Origin: VXYL01 sp965116935
Lineage (GTDB): Bacteria; Pseudomonadota; Gammaproteobacteria; Pseudomonadales; Azotimanducaceae
DNA: 64,000 nucleotides
NCBI GenBank assembly: GCA_965116935.1
Contig: OZ220737.1
Location: 62,001-126,000 of the forward strand
Direction: 5' to 3'
The translations under genes and the position numbers were made by a program. Below, in pieces: positions 8,863-16,734 of the stretch (positions are counted from its first letter, which is position 1; each line of letters opens with the position of its first letter). The notes beneath the pieces were generated by a model that did not search any database, was not told the origin of the DNA, and saw nothing but the letters and a program-made list of their open reading frames with translations.

Positions 8863-9097
8863 GCCGCGAAGTGTGCCAGACAAGTGCCCTATCGTGGCGC
8901 ACACAAAGGCGATGCGGCTACGGCATTGAGCGCCGCCACATACGCATCGCTCTCGTTCCTTGATGCCTGTCCCGATGCTGCCAAGCTTCGGCTTTGCGGG
9001 GCACTCGCCGCAGATAGTCGCGCGACCTTTGTACCCCATCCAGTGTTGCGGTGGCAAGTGGGTTCAAGTAAATTCCCCTGCAAGACAATGGAAGGCA

Positions 9098-9475
9098 ATG
9101 GAAGGGCGTCGCATCGTGAAAGGCGAAATTCTTGACCGCGCCTTGATGGTGGCAATCTTGGGGCTGGTCGTCGCGCTTTGGATGAACATTGATGGGCAGA
9201 TCGACGATGTTGCCCAGAAGGTGGCGCACCTAGATGGCCAGGTGGAATTGGTTGCCCAGAATGTGGTGCACCTAGAGGGCCAGGTGGATTCGGTTGCCCA
9301 GAATGTGGCGCACCTTGACGCCCAAGTGGATTTGAACGCAGGCCGCCTAGAGGCAATCGATGATGATCTAGGCGACCTCCGGGAGGCCACGGCTGGAGTT
9401 ACCTTCCGAGTCGACCTTGCGAACGACCGACTTCGCAAGTTCGACCCCGACACGCCAGATGCGGAGAACGGATGA
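9098..9475 (+). CDS. membrane-anchored coiled-coil repeat protein (passenger)
   Basis: The protein is 125 residues from the ATG at 9098. A hydrophobic segment near residues 14-29 (ALMVAILGLVVALWM) is followed by three 14-residue repeats of the pattern Q(V/I)(D/E)xVAQxVxHL(D/E)x and a partial fourth. These are encoded by 42-bp tandem DNA repeats. The period of two heptads predicts a parallel coiled coil in the periplasm or cytoplasm. A longer frame upstream to 8960 exists but its composition is unlike the rest. Its stop overlaps the start of the next gene, which suggests a passenger operon. It resembles small phage or plasmid coiled-coil membrane proteins in layout only. Confidence 0.6.
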   Translation: MEGRRIVKGEILDRALMVAILGLVVALWMNIDGQIDDVAQKVAHLDGQVELVAQNVVHLEGQVDSVAQNVAHLDAQVDLNAGRLEAIDDDLGDLREATAGVTFRVDLANDRLRKFDPDTPDAENG

Positions 9476-9731
9476 GCTTTGTGAGGTAACAAGGGCAATA
9501 TGGAAGGCAATTGCTTGCCGTGAGCAACCTGAGCGAGACGCTTGCAAGACGTGCGTATATTGGCAGCCGCCGAAGGCACACGGCTCGCGCGGCGAGTGCC
9601 GCGTCAACCCGCCTACGCTCATTCCGCGAGATGGCGCGGCAGCCGCGGTCGGTTTAGTTGCCGTGGCGGCGTTTCCCGAGACGGAGCCCGACACGTGGTG
9701 CGGGCTGTGGGACAAGAAACGTGAAAGCTAG
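9459..9731 (+). CDS. small CxxC zinc-ribbon-like protein (passenger)
   Basis: About 90 residues from the ATG at 9459, which overlaps the preceding gene by 17 bases. It contains CKTCVYW, GECRVNPPT and FPETEPDTWCGLW, a Cys-x2-Cys...Cys...Cys arrangement ending in W-C-G. This pattern is seen in small uncharacterised proteins of phages and mobile elements and is probably a metal-binding ribbon. The function is unknown. Its end overlaps the start of the lipoprotein gene by 11 bases. Confidence 0.55.
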   Translation: MRRTDELCEVTRAIWKAIACREQPERDACKTCVYWQPPKAHGSRGECRVNPPTLIPRDGAAAAVGLVAVAAFPETEPDTWCGLWDKKRES

Positions 9732-10593
9732 TAGCATCGTCGGGCTTGCCGTAGTGCTTCTGGCATTCGGTTGCGCCTCGCACGTCGAACAGGCGAGGGA
9801 TGCCGACTTCGATGCAGACCTCGCCGAATGGGACCGCATCCTTGGTGCTCGGCTGGAAGAGCGGGGCATCCCCTTGCGCAGCTATCTGCTTCTCGAATTC
9901 AAGATCGAGGAAGCCTGCCGTGATGCCGAGCCGGCACACCTTGGGTTGCCGGAGTCGGCGGGTTACGTGATCGACTGCTTCAAGGAAGCCGGTTTGGCCG
10001 CTGCCCAGGCGATAGGACTCGACGAAGACTTCTGGGCCATGCACGACAGGCGGGATGCCGAGCGGGCGCCTGAGTACGAGCGAATAGCCGAAGAACAGAG
10101 ACGGGGCAGACGGCAGGCTCTCGGCTTCCTTCTTTCCGTTGCGGAAACGACGTTGGGTGCGATGCAATCGGATATGCCGGTTTCCGGCGCGGTGTCAGAC
10201 ATCGCACGGGCCGCGGTCAACACTCCCGAAGCGGGGGCTCTGGATGCGTTTCGCACGCTGATCGAATCCAGCGGCGGCCCTGCCCCTGCCATCGCCGCAG
10301 TTGGCGGGGTGTGCGAGATACCGGGGTATCCGGCACCATCCGCGCCAGCGGACCGGCTTGGCCTGTCGTGGTGTCCGGCGAGCGTCACGCTTCAACTGCG
10401 TTCGTTCGCGCTTGTCGCGGCGGGTGCATGGTGCGCGATCAACGGCGGCACGTCATCCACGCCGGAGCAAGTCGCGGCGCGCAAGCGTGAGGTGCGGGAA
10501 AACTGCGACCGGCTGGACGCGCTGAACGGACGCCTTGCCGGAGGTCGCGGCGACTGCGTTTGCCCTTCGGGCTACAGAGAGGGCGGGCCATGA
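9721..10593 (+). CDS. predicted lipoprotein (passenger), unknown function
   Basis: From the GTG at 9721 the protein is 290 residues. It begins with a lipoprotein signal peptide, VKASSIVGLAVVLLAFGC, in which LAFGC is the lipobox and Cys18 the acylated residue. An upstream in-frame ATG at 9658 would destroy this signal and is rejected. The mature part is acidic and helical, contains scattered Cys residues and ends CVCPSGYREGGP. I do not recognise the domain. It overlaps the CxxC gene and lies 36 bases upstream of the DUF1232 gene, so all probably form one transcript. Envelope lipoproteins are uncommon as IS passengers. Confidence 0.65.
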   Translation: MKASSIVGLAVVLLAFGCASHVEQARDADFDADLAEWDRILGARLEERGIPLRSYLLLEFKIEEACRDAEPAHLGLPESAGYVIDCFKEAGLAAAQAIGLDEDFWAMHDRRDAERAPEYERIAEEQRRGRRQALGFLLSVAETTLGAMQSDMPVSGAVSDIARAAVNTPEAGALDAFRTLIESSGGPAPAIAAVGGVCEIPGYPAPSAPADRLGLSWCPASVTLQLRSFALVAAGAWCAINGGTSSTPEQVAARKREVRENCDRLDALNGRLAGGRGDCVCPSGYREGGP

Positions 10594-10629
10594 AGGCAAC
10601 GAATCAACCACACAACGGGGAACTGGCAA

Positions 10630-10995
10630 ATGACAAAGGATCGAATGGAACTTGAAACCGTCAAGCTGCCCGACTTCGAGACGGAAACTCTGTGGACAAA
10701 GGTCAAGGAGGTTGCGAAGAAAGCCGGCCGCGAGGTCATAGGCACGGCTCTAACGCTCTACTACTGCCTGATGGACGAAGACACCCCGCCGTGGGCGAAG
10801 GCCACCATCATCGGCGCGCTGATCTACTTCATCAGTCCCGTCGATGCCGTGCCGGACATCATTCCGGGGGTGGGATATTCGGATGACCTCATCGTGTTGG
10901 CTGGCGCCGTGGCAACCGTCGCCGCACACATCAAGCCCGCGCATCGCCAGCGTGCCACCGAGTGGGTGGACAACGCCTTTGGCAGCGGCGATTGA
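10630..10995 (+). CDS. DUF1232 / YkvA-family protein (passenger)
   Basis: A 121-residue protein. Residues ~40-100 match the YkvA/DUF1232 family: a Tyr-rich helix (YYCLMDEDTPPWAKA), then GALIYFISPVDAVPDIIPGV, then GYSDDLIVLAGA. Two short hydrophobic helices suggest membrane association. Members occur widely near toxin-antitoxin and stress genes, but no biochemical function is established. The start follows a GGGGAACTGGCAA leader. Confidence 0.85.
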   Translation: MTKDRMELETVKLPDFETETLWTKVKEVAKKAGREVIGTALTLYYCLMDEDTPPWAKATIIGALIYFISPVDAVPDIIPGVGYSDDLIVLAGAVATVAAHIKPAHRQRATEWVDNAFGSGD

Positions 10996-11051
10996 CGCGC
11001 CGCACGCACCGCGACAAAATCCGTCGCACCAACACAAACGGGAGCAAGCAA

Positions 11052-11285
11052 ATGGCACGCGGGCCGAATGGGGAGTGGCGACCCGCCGACGTGATCGGCA
11101 ACGCCGTCCATGTCGGGAAGATCGCCACCCGCGAAATCGAGGACACCAAGACGTCGCCAGCGCGGCGCAAGGCTGGACTGAACGGCGCGAAAGCCCGAGC
11201 CGAGAACACCAGCGCCGAACGCCGACGCGAGATCGCCAAGGACGCGGCTGCGGCGAGGTGGGCGGCAAAGGTTCCACCGCGCTAA
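11052..11285 (+). CDS. small basic Ala/Arg-rich protein (passenger)
   Basis: A 77-residue basic protein from the ATG at 11052, preceded by GGAGCAAGCAA. It reads MARGPNGEWRPADVIGNAVH at the start and ends with an ERRREIAKDAAAARW motif. The layout (R/KPADPIG..AV.V..IATGE, then R..IA..AA.ARW) is that of a widespread family of short uncharacterised proteins that are sometimes annotated as nucleic-acid binding. The role is unknown. Confidence 0.6.
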   Translation: MARGPNGEWRPADVIGNAVHVGKIATREIEDTKTSPARRKAGLNGAKARAENTSAERRREIAKDAAAARWAAKVPPR

Positions 11286-11312
11286 ACGCGGGTAAAACGC
11301 ACGGACGTTTGT

Positions 11313-11771
11313 TCAACCAACCCGTTCTTTCACCGCCGATCTGCGGCGCATCCCGTAACCCGTCAGCGCATCCGCCAGCCCGTTCCCATCCGCTGTATCT
11401 GCTTCTGCCAATAGCCATCCTTGCCCGCGACCAGGGGAGCGGAAGCGATCTGGCGCATTGCTGAGCTTCGCGCTCAAGTTCTTCGCTGGCGCAGCCCCGC
11501 CGACGACAACCCCTTCATCCTCGACGATCCTTGCGAGGATTTCGGTAGAGGACATGGCTTCGGCATGTCCCTTGAGGACGCGCTCTACCGCGTCCAGAAT
11601 GTCTGCCGTGCTGCTCGGCTCAGGCCCATCTTCACCTAGCAGGGCCGCATAGCGCTCGCCAAGTTCCGTCCATTGTGCTTCCAACGCAGTGAGCTCAGCG
11701 AGTTCGCGCATTAGCTCCACTCGCCTATCCTCGCCGCGCTTGGCCATGCTGATGACCTTCTCAAATTCCAC
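11313..11771 (-). CDS. HARE-HTH-like winged-helix protein (passenger)
   Basis: The only minus-strand gene of the element. The GTG at 11771 is chosen because GGAGG lies 7 bases upstream; this gives 152 residues. A helical N-terminus is followed by a region (~residues 50-120) reading ILDAVERVL, then MSSTEILARI, then APAKNLSAKLSN, then DRFRSPGRGQGWLLA. This is the pattern of the HARE-HTH winged-helix domain found in restriction enzymes and chromatin proteins. It may be a DNA-binding regulator or restriction accessory. Confidence 0.6.
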   Translation of the reverse strand: MEFEKVISMAKRGEDRRVELMRELAELTALEAQWTELGERYAALLGEDGPEPSSTADILDAVERVLKGHAEAMSSTEILARIVEDEGVVVGGAAPAKNLSAKLSNAPDRFRSPGRGQGWLLAEADTADGNGLADALTGYGMRRRSAVKERVG

Positions 11772-12185
11772 GGTGTCACCTCCGCCCTTGCAGAATCGCT
11801 TGCGTTTTGTGAACATGGAGGGGCACGCCAGAGCCTCGGAAGCCGGCCCATGCTGACTGGGCCGGCCTCCAAGGATGGCTGCCTAGGGTCGTATTATGGG
11901 TCGGGTTGCGCTGGCAACCATCCGATTACCTCCCTGGCATCTCCGAGCATGATGCGTAGCTCTGTTGCTGCTTCCTGTCTTGCGTCCGGCCTTCGTGGGA
12001 AACCCCTGCGAGGGCCGGACAAGGCGGGACCATATTCGCCTTGTAAGACGCCGTCAAGACCCGTCAATCAATGACGTTTCAGACCGGAGCGAATTGACAA
12101 GGCGCCAGTCGATTTGCCCCGTTGCACCATATTAATCTGAAACTTTTGCTTGCTTTCTGTGGCGGGTTGCCCGACAATTCGCCCC
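11772..12185. other. intergenic region between passenger genes and transposase
   Basis: No supported gene in ~410 bases. It holds the divergent start regions for the HARE-HTH gene (left) and the transposase (right). The stretch 12100-12170 is unusually AT-rich for the window (CCATATTAATCTGAAAC) and is the likely transposase promoter. Confidence 0.4.
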
Positions 12186-13091
12186 ATGAACAAGCTACCC
12201 GACCACAAGCGTTCCCTAGTCCTTCGGCTTCTCGTCGAAGGCAACTCCATGCGCGCCGCAGGACGGATTGCGGACGTGTCGATCAACACGGTTGCCAAGC
12301 TCGTTGACGATGCGGGCGCGGCGTGTGCCGAGTACCACGATGGGCACGTTCGCGGCATCGCCGGCGAGCGCCGGATCGAGTGCGACGAGATTTGGGCGTT
12401 CGTGTACGCCAAGAAGCGCAACCTTCCGCACGCGAAGGCTGCACCGCCGCACGCTGGCGATTGCTGGACATGGACGGCGCTGGATGCGGACTCGAAGCTG
12501 ATCGTTTCCTACCTCGTCGGCAACCGCGATGGGCAGGCCGCCATCGCGTTCTTGGACGATCTTCGCGGGCGGCTTGAGGATCGACCGCAACTGTCCACGG
12601 ACGGCCTCAAGGCTTACGTCGAAGCCGTGGAAGGGGCGTTCGGCGGCGACGTGGACTTTGCCCAGGTGGTGAAGGAATACGCCAATTCGGGCGATGCCGA
12701 CGACGAGCGGCGCTACAGCCCGGCCACCTGCACGAGCATCACCAAGCGGCGCGTCGAGGGCAACCCCGATCTACGCCGGGCGAACACGAGCTACGTCGAG
12801 CGCCACAACCTGACGATGCGGATGGGGATGCGCCGGTTCACGCGGCTCACCAACGACTTCTCGAAGCGCGTGGAGCGTCACGCGGCGATGCTCTCGCTCT
12901 ACCTGCTTCGCTACAACTTCTGCCGGATTCACCAGAGCCTGAAGGTGACGCCGGCGATGGAAGCGGGGATCGACGACACGGTGCGGGATGTGGACTGGAT
13001 CATGGAGCTCATCGATGCGCGGACGCCGGAGCCGCAGAAGCCGGGGCCGAAGCCCGGTACGGGCGGCAGGCCGCGCAAAAAGTCAAAATGA
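12186..13091 (+). CDS. IS1-family transposase
   Basis: The protein is 301 residues from the ATG at 12186 (MNKLPDHKRS, then EGNSMRAAGRIADVSINTVA), the conserved N-terminus of single-frame IS1-family transposases. The N-terminal helix-turn-helix is followed by a DDE core: the first Asp in ECDEIWAF, the second in STDGLKAY and the Glu in YVERHNLTMRM. The C-terminal tail is basic (KPGPKPGTGGRPRKKSK), and its codons overlap the right terminal repeat. It lies at the right edge of the 8777-13100 element and is presumably responsible for moving it. The reading frame is intact. Confidence 0.93.
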   Translation: MNKLPDHKRSLVLRLLVEGNSMRAAGRIADVSINTVAKLVDDAGAACAEYHDGHVRGIAGERRIECDEIWAFVYAKKRNLPHAKAAPPHAGDCWTWTALDADSKLIVSYLVGNRDGQAAIAFLDDLRGRLEDRPQLSTDGLKAYVEAVEGAFGGDVDFAQVVKEYANSGDADDERRYSPATCTSITKRRVEGNPDLRRANTSYVERHNLTMRMGMRRFTRLTNDFSKRVERHAAMLSLYLLRYNFCRIHQSLKVTPAMEAGIDDTVRDVDWIMELIDARTPEPQKPGPKPGTGGRPRKKSK

Positions 13092-13108
13092 GACACTACC
13101 CCTCCCCC
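13073..13108. repeat. right terminal inverted repeat plus right target duplication
   Basis: The right terminal repeat is 13073-13100 and ends GAGACACTACC. It is the exact reverse complement of 8777-8804. The target duplication CCTCCCCC follows at 13101-13108. Confidence 0.95.
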
Positions 13109-13134
13109 TCATGTCTTGCTTCCTCACCCGTTTT

Positions 13135-13150
13135 GTAGTTACCTAACTAC
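13135..13150. promoter_or_regulatory. palindromic operator of the Phd/PIN module
   Basis: GTAGTTACCTAACTAC is a perfect inverted repeat: 7-base arms with a 2-base centre. It ends 20 bases before the antitoxin start. Phd/YefM antitoxins bind such palindromes to repress their own operon, so this is the expected autoregulatory operator. Confidence 0.7.
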
Positions 13151-13170
13151 AGCTTGCACTAGGACTCGCC

Positions 13171-13428
13171 ATGACAATCACGACGGTCACAAGCCGCGAC
13201 TTCAACCAGGACATCGGACACGCGAAGAGGGCCGCCGCGAGGTCCGGACCCGTGTTTGTCACGAACCGGGGCAAGACCACGCACGTGCTGCTCAGCATCG
13301 AGGACTACCAACGCATCACTGCGCGCGGCCGCAGTCTCGTGGAGGCCCTGGCGATGCCGGGGCTGACGGACATCGATTTCGAGCCGCAGAAGTTGAAAGT
13401 CGACGTCCGTCCCGCTGATCTGTCCTGA
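13171..13428 (+). CDS. Phd/YefM-family antitoxin
   Basis: An 85-residue protein. The N-terminal half has the Phd/YefM fold signature: VTSRDFNQDIGHAKRAA, then GPVFVTNRGKTTHVLLSIED, then YQRI. The acidic, flexible C-terminus (LTDIDFEPQKLKVDVRP) would wrap around the toxin. The stop shares one base with the toxin start (TGATG), indicating translational coupling. The operator lies at 13135-13150. Confidence 0.9.
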   Translation: MTITTVTSRDFNQDIGHAKRAAARSGPVFVTNRGKTTHVLLSIEDYQRITARGRSLVEALAMPGLTDIDFEPQKLKVDVRPADLS

Positions 13429-13844
13429 TGTTCCTTCTCGATACGAACGTGATCTCCGAGTTGCGCAAGGTCGGAGACGGCAAGGCCGATGCTCGCGTCA
13501 CGGCTTGGGTGGCAGACGCAGACGCGGCCAGCTTCTACATTTCCGTTTTGACTCTGATGGAGCTAGAAATCGGCATTCTGCGGCTCGAAAGGCGCGATGT
13601 TCGCCAAGGGCACTTGCTGCGGACGTGGATGGACACCCGGGTACTGCCCGAGTTCCAGGAGCGCACCCTCCCTGTCGACCCGGCGGTGGCCTTGACGTGC
13701 GCGCGGCTACCTGTGCCCGATCCGCGGGCTGAGCGGGATGCGCTGATCGCAGCAACGGCCATCGTCCATAGGATGGCTGTCGTCACGGGGAACGTGCCGG
13801 ATTTCGAGAAGGCGGGGGTAGAGATCATCAATCCTTGGGAGTGA
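13428..13844 (+). CDS. PIN-domain toxin (VapC-type RNase)
   Basis: A 138-residue PIN-domain protein. Acidic active-site residues are visible: Asp5 in FLLDTNVISEL, Glu in TLMELEIGILRL, Asp in ERDALIAATA and Asp near VTGNVPDF. VapC-type toxins cleave tRNA or rRNA and are held inactive by the antitoxin. Here the partner is of the Phd/YefM class, a common FitB-like pairing. Confidence 0.9.
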   Translation: MFLLDTNVISELRKVGDGKADARVTAWVADADAASFYISVLTLMELEIGILRLERRDVRQGHLLRTWMDTRVLPEFQERTLPVDPAVALTCARLPVPDPRAERDALIAATAIVHRMAVVTGNVPDFEKAGVEIINPWE

Positions 13845-13870
13845 ACGCCCGACACACAAGCATCAGCCGA

Positions 13871-14105
13871 TCAATCCAGGGTCACCGAAAGCAGCGGTGG
13901 ACGCGGGTCGACGTAGTTGTGATCGAGGGGCAGGTAGGCGGTTCCGTTCCGCACGGCGATGGCCGAAATCGGCCCGCCGTTCTCGATGCCCAGCGTGCGC
14001 ACCAGACCGTGCTCGGGTCGATGATGAACAGGGCATAGGCCCACACCCTGCTCGGCGGGGAACTCCCGGGACGAGTTCGCGGTCACGGGGGTCCGAGTAG
14101 GGCAC
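13871..14105 (-). pseudogene. C-terminal remnant of a propeller-type secreted protein
   Basis: The minus strand reads VWAYALFIIDPST in one frame. It then continues in another frame with LVRTLGIENGGPISAIAV, then YLPLDHNYVDPRPPLL, to a stop at 13871. Together these look like the last blade of a beta-propeller or PQQ-like protein with a frameshift at ~13990. No start or upstream part is present. It lies just downstream of the PhyH gene on the same strand. Confidence 0.35.
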
Positions 14106-14111
14106 CGAATC

Positions 14112-15059
14112 TCATTCCAGCGGTCCGCTCGCCCCTGACGCCAGGAGGTCATGCGAATCGCGGCCCTTGACCCAGCCACAGGCGCCGCTCGAACGGTAGC
14201 CAAGAAGCTGCCGTGCCTTGAGCGATAGCCGCGCAGCCGCCTCGGGCGGGAAGGCGAGGTACTGGTTCTCTTCCTGGGCGAGCCAGTTGACGACCAGCGA
14301 GTGAAAAATGCCCGTGCGACTCGTGCGGCTGTTGCATGCGCCCAGGCCGTGGAGCGTCCTGCACAACCAGAAGAGCACGGAGCCCTTGGGCATGACGGCC
14401 TGCGCCACTTGGCTTTCGTTGGCCACTCGGTCGGCGGGCCAAAGGTGGCTGCCTGGAACGAGCCGCGTGGCGCCGTTGGCGACGGTGAAGTCGGAGCCCG
14501 CCCACATCATGTTCAGGATGAAATCCCGGCTGCCGGGACCGTGGGCGACGTATGGCTCGTAGATGGCCATCTCACGGTGCAGCACCTGCGTGGCACCGCC
14601 GTTGCGCGCCTCGATCGACACCGAGGCTCCGACCCGGTAGTGGTGGCAGTAGGGACCGCTCTCGGGCGGCGAGGCCACGCTCAGGACCTGCGCGCAACCG
14701 TCATCGGAGGTCGCGAACCGGGTCTTCTCGCGCTGTATCGGAGCCGACGACGCGGCCATCGGCTGCTCGGGTCGCAAAATGCTATCGGCGACTTCAAGCA
14801 CGCGCTCGTTGACGAGGAGCGTTTCGCACAGCTTGGGATTGGCGTGCAGCACGGCACCGATCGACCGGTTGTCGGAACCACCGATGAAGTCGTTGCCGGC
14901 CTTGGTGTCGTCGCCGAACCGCAGATCGGCCATGAGTTGGTCCATGACCTCGGGGGGGACGAGGTTGGCGACCACCGCGGCGCCGTCGTGGCGCAGCGTG
15001 GCGACGACGGCCTCCGCTGGGTCGCTCGGGTCGTGAGTGGTGATGGTGTTGGTCGTCAT
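14112..15059 (-). CDS. phytanoyl-CoA dioxygenase (PhyH)-family oxygenase
   Basis: The protein is 315 residues from the ATG at 15059; an upstream in-frame extension has poor composition. It is a PhyH-family Fe(II)/2-oxoglutarate oxygenase. Iron ligands are visible as H-R-E in QVLHREMAIYEPY and the distal His in LHGLGACNSRTSRTG, whose Arg should bind 2-oxoglutarate. RLVPGSHLWP is the conserved turn before it. The substrate cannot be predicted. It follows a small membrane-protein gene with only one base between them. A paralogue with the same motif layout is at 25790-26758. Confidence 0.85.
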   Translation of the reverse strand: MTTNTITTHDPSDPAEAVVATLRHDGAAVVANLVPPEVMDQLMADLRFGDDTKAGNDFIGGSDNRSIGAVLHANPKLCETLLVNERVLEVADSILRPEQPMAASSAPIQREKTRFATSDDGCAQVLSVASPPESGPYCHHYRVGASVSIEARNGGATQVLHREMAIYEPYVAHGPGSRDFILNMMWAGSDFTVANGATRLVPGSHLWPADRVANESQVAQAVMPKGSVLFWLCRTLHGLGACNSRTSRTGIFHSLVVNWLAQEENQYLAFPPEAAARLSLKARQLLGYRSSGACGWVKGRDSHDLLASGASGPLE

Positions 15060-15060
15060 G

Positions 15061-15279
15061 TCACAGGATCCATCCAACGTAGAACAGCACGATGGCCACC
15101 GAGGCGAGCGCCGCACGAAAGAACCAGCACCAACCCGTGAAGTGGTCGTCAAGGATGTCCGCCGCCCACGTCCAATGGATCCACCGCAGAAAGCGAATCC
15201 TCAGCCGCACCAACTCGGGAACCCACGGGATGAGGGCGAGCACGAGCACGGCGAACAGGAAGCACAACCATTTGGCCAT
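15061..15279 (-). CDS. small two-helix membrane protein
   Basis: A 72-residue protein with hydrophobic segments at residues ~3-20 (KWLCFLFAVLVLALIPWV) and ~53-72 (FRAALASVAIVLFYVGWIL). They are joined by an Arg/Trp-rich loop (RLRIRFLRWIHWTW). The stop is immediately before the PhyH start, so the two are co-transcribed. No family was recognised. Confidence 0.5.
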   Translation of the reverse strand: MAKWLCFLFAVLVLALIPWVPELVRLRIRFLRWIHWTWAADILDDHFTGWCWFFRAALASVAIVLFYVGWIL

Positions 15280-15461
15280 CGGACCAGTGAGCGCAAACTA
15301 GGCGACCTACAGCGTAGCGCCGATTCGACCGGCGTTACACCCACTTGGCTAATGCGGTAGCTCCCGTGCGGCCACCCTGATGCGGATGGCGTTCCGCTAT
15401 ACCCGAATCTGGCCGGCAAGATGCAGCAGGAAGTCGTTGAGGTTGCTGTAGAAAGGCTTGT

Positions 15462-15884
15462 TCAGCTAAGCACGTTGACGATCACGCGGCGCTGGTTAGG
15501 GCGATGCCGGTGTTCCCACAGGAAGACGCCCTGCCATGTCCCCAGCGCCAGCCGTCCGTCCATGATCGGGATCGCCAAGTGGGTCTGTGTCAACGCGCTC
15601 TTGATGTGGGCGGGCATGTCGTCGGCGCCCTCTTCGACGTGCGTATAGCGTACAGCCGTGGCGCCAGGCTCGTCTTCGGGGACGACCCGGGCAAGGAAGG
15701 CTTCGAGATCCCGTTGCACGGCGGGGTCGGCGTTCTCCTGGATGATCAGGCTCGCCGAGGTGTGGCGGATGTACACCGTGGCAAGTCCGTCGTCTAGGCC
15801 GCTCGAGGCCACCGCCGCCGCGACCTCAGACGTAATCTCGTAGAGGCCCTGCCCGTTGACCGCGATCGACAGTTCCGTGTTCAT
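15462..15884 (-). CDS. yjbQ: YjbQ / UPF0047 secondary thiamine-phosphate synthase
   Basis: The protein is 140 residues from the ATG at 15884. It has the full UPF0047 signature: GLYEITSEVAAAVASSGLDD, TVYIRHTSASLIIQENADP, DDMPAHIKSAL, LAIPIMDGRLALGTWQGVF and LWEHRHRP. YjbQ-family proteins form a compact trimer with a His-rich site, and the E. coli protein has weak thiamine-phosphate synthase activity. It is divergent from thiD with ~64 bases between start codons, and it sits beside a full thiamine cluster. That context makes a thiamine-linked role here unusually credible. Confidence 0.92.
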   Translation of the reverse strand: MNTELSIAVNGQGLYEITSEVAAAVASSGLDDGLATVYIRHTSASLIIQENADPAVQRDLEAFLARVVPEDEPGATAVRYTHVEEGADDMPAHIKSALTQTHLAIPIMDGRLALGTWQGVFLWEHRHRPNQRRVIVNVLS

Positions 15885-15948
15885 GCATGAGCCCGTCGTT
15901 CGTGCCCTAGAATACTCCAGTAGCTTGGCCGACACCTTGTCGAGGGCC

Positions 15949-16734
15949 GTGAACTGCGTGCTGACCATCGCCGGCTCGGACTCCGGAGCCGCCTCGGGAA
16001 TCCAGGCCGACCTGAAGTCGATCGCTGCCCATGGCGGCTACGGCGTCACCGTCCTGACCGCGGTGACGGCGCAAAGCGCCGGCTCGGTGGCCGCTACGAT
16101 GCCCGTCCGAGCGGAGGTGGTGACGGCCCAGCTCGACGCCGTCCGCGAGAGTTTCGACATCGTAGCCGTGAAGAGCGGGATGCTTGTGGATGCCGAACGG
16201 GTCGCCGCAGTGGCCCGCGTTCTGACGGCCTGGCAGCCGCCGAACTACGTCATCGACCCGGTGATCGTCTCAACGTCCGGACACACGCTCCTGTCGCCCA
16301 CGGGCGTCGATGCCATGGTGCGCGACCTGTTGCCGCTCGCGACCCTGGTTACACCGAACGTCAGCGAGGCCGAACGACTCTCCGGGTCGAAGATCGCGTC
16401 GATCAGCGATGCCCATGCCGCTGGCAAGATCATCCTCCAGCACGGTTGCGGCGCAGTGTTGATCAAGGGCGGCCACCTCGACGCGTCCCCGGCGACGGAC
16501 CTGCTGATCCACCCTGGTGGTACGCGGCTCTTCCATGGCGACTTCGTTGCCGATGCCCAGCCGCGCGGTACCGGCTGCGCGCTGTCGGCGACCATCGCGA
16601 CGCTCTTGGGCCGGGGGTGCTCCCTCGTTCAAGCCATCGCAAACGCGAAGGACTACGTCGGCGACGCCATCCGGCACAGTGCTGCGACCGGCGACCGCCT
16701 GCTCGATCATTTCCACGCGATGCGAACCGTGTGA
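15949..16734 (+). CDS. thiD: hydroxymethylpyrimidine (phosphate) kinase
   Basis: The protein is 261 residues from the GTG at 15949 (VNCVLTIAGSDSGAASGIQA), matching the usual ThiD N-terminus; the longer frame to 15856 would overlap yjbQ. It phosphorylates HMP and HMP-P to HMP-PP for thiamine. Visible motifs are GSDSG near the N-terminus, VIDPVIVSTSG, LVTPNVSEAERL, VLIKGGH and the anion hole/catalytic QPRGTGCALSA. The stop overlaps the thiE start (GTGTGA), so translation is coupled. Confidence 0.93.
   Translation: MNCVLTIAGSDSGAASGIQADLKSIAAHGGYGVTVLTAVTAQSAGSVAATMPVRAEVVTAQLDAVRESFDIVAVKSGMLVDAERVAAVARVLTAWQPPNYVIDPVIVSTSGHTLLSPTGVDAMVRDLLPLATLVTPNVSEAERLSGSKIASISDAHAAGKIILQHGCGAVLIKGGHLDASPATDLLIHPGGTRLFHGDFVADAQPRGTGCALSATIATLLGRGCSLVQAIANAKDYVGDAIRHSAATGDRLLDHFHAMRTV

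Larger units (their letters stand above)
8777..13100. mobile_element. IS1-family element with passenger genes (transporter-IS type)
   Basis: The element is 4324 bp. Its ends are perfect 28-bp inverted repeats (8777-8804 and 13073-13100) that start GGTAGTGTCTC, in the style of IS1-family termini. The 8 bases just outside, CCTCCCCC, occur on both sides (8769-8776 and 13101-13108) as a target-site duplication. The transposase gene is at the right end and its last codons lie within the right repeat. Five plus-strand genes and one minus-strand gene fill the rest. IS elements are normally below 2 kb, so this is a passenger-carrying derivative. The exact duplication suggests recent insertion. Confidence 0.92.
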
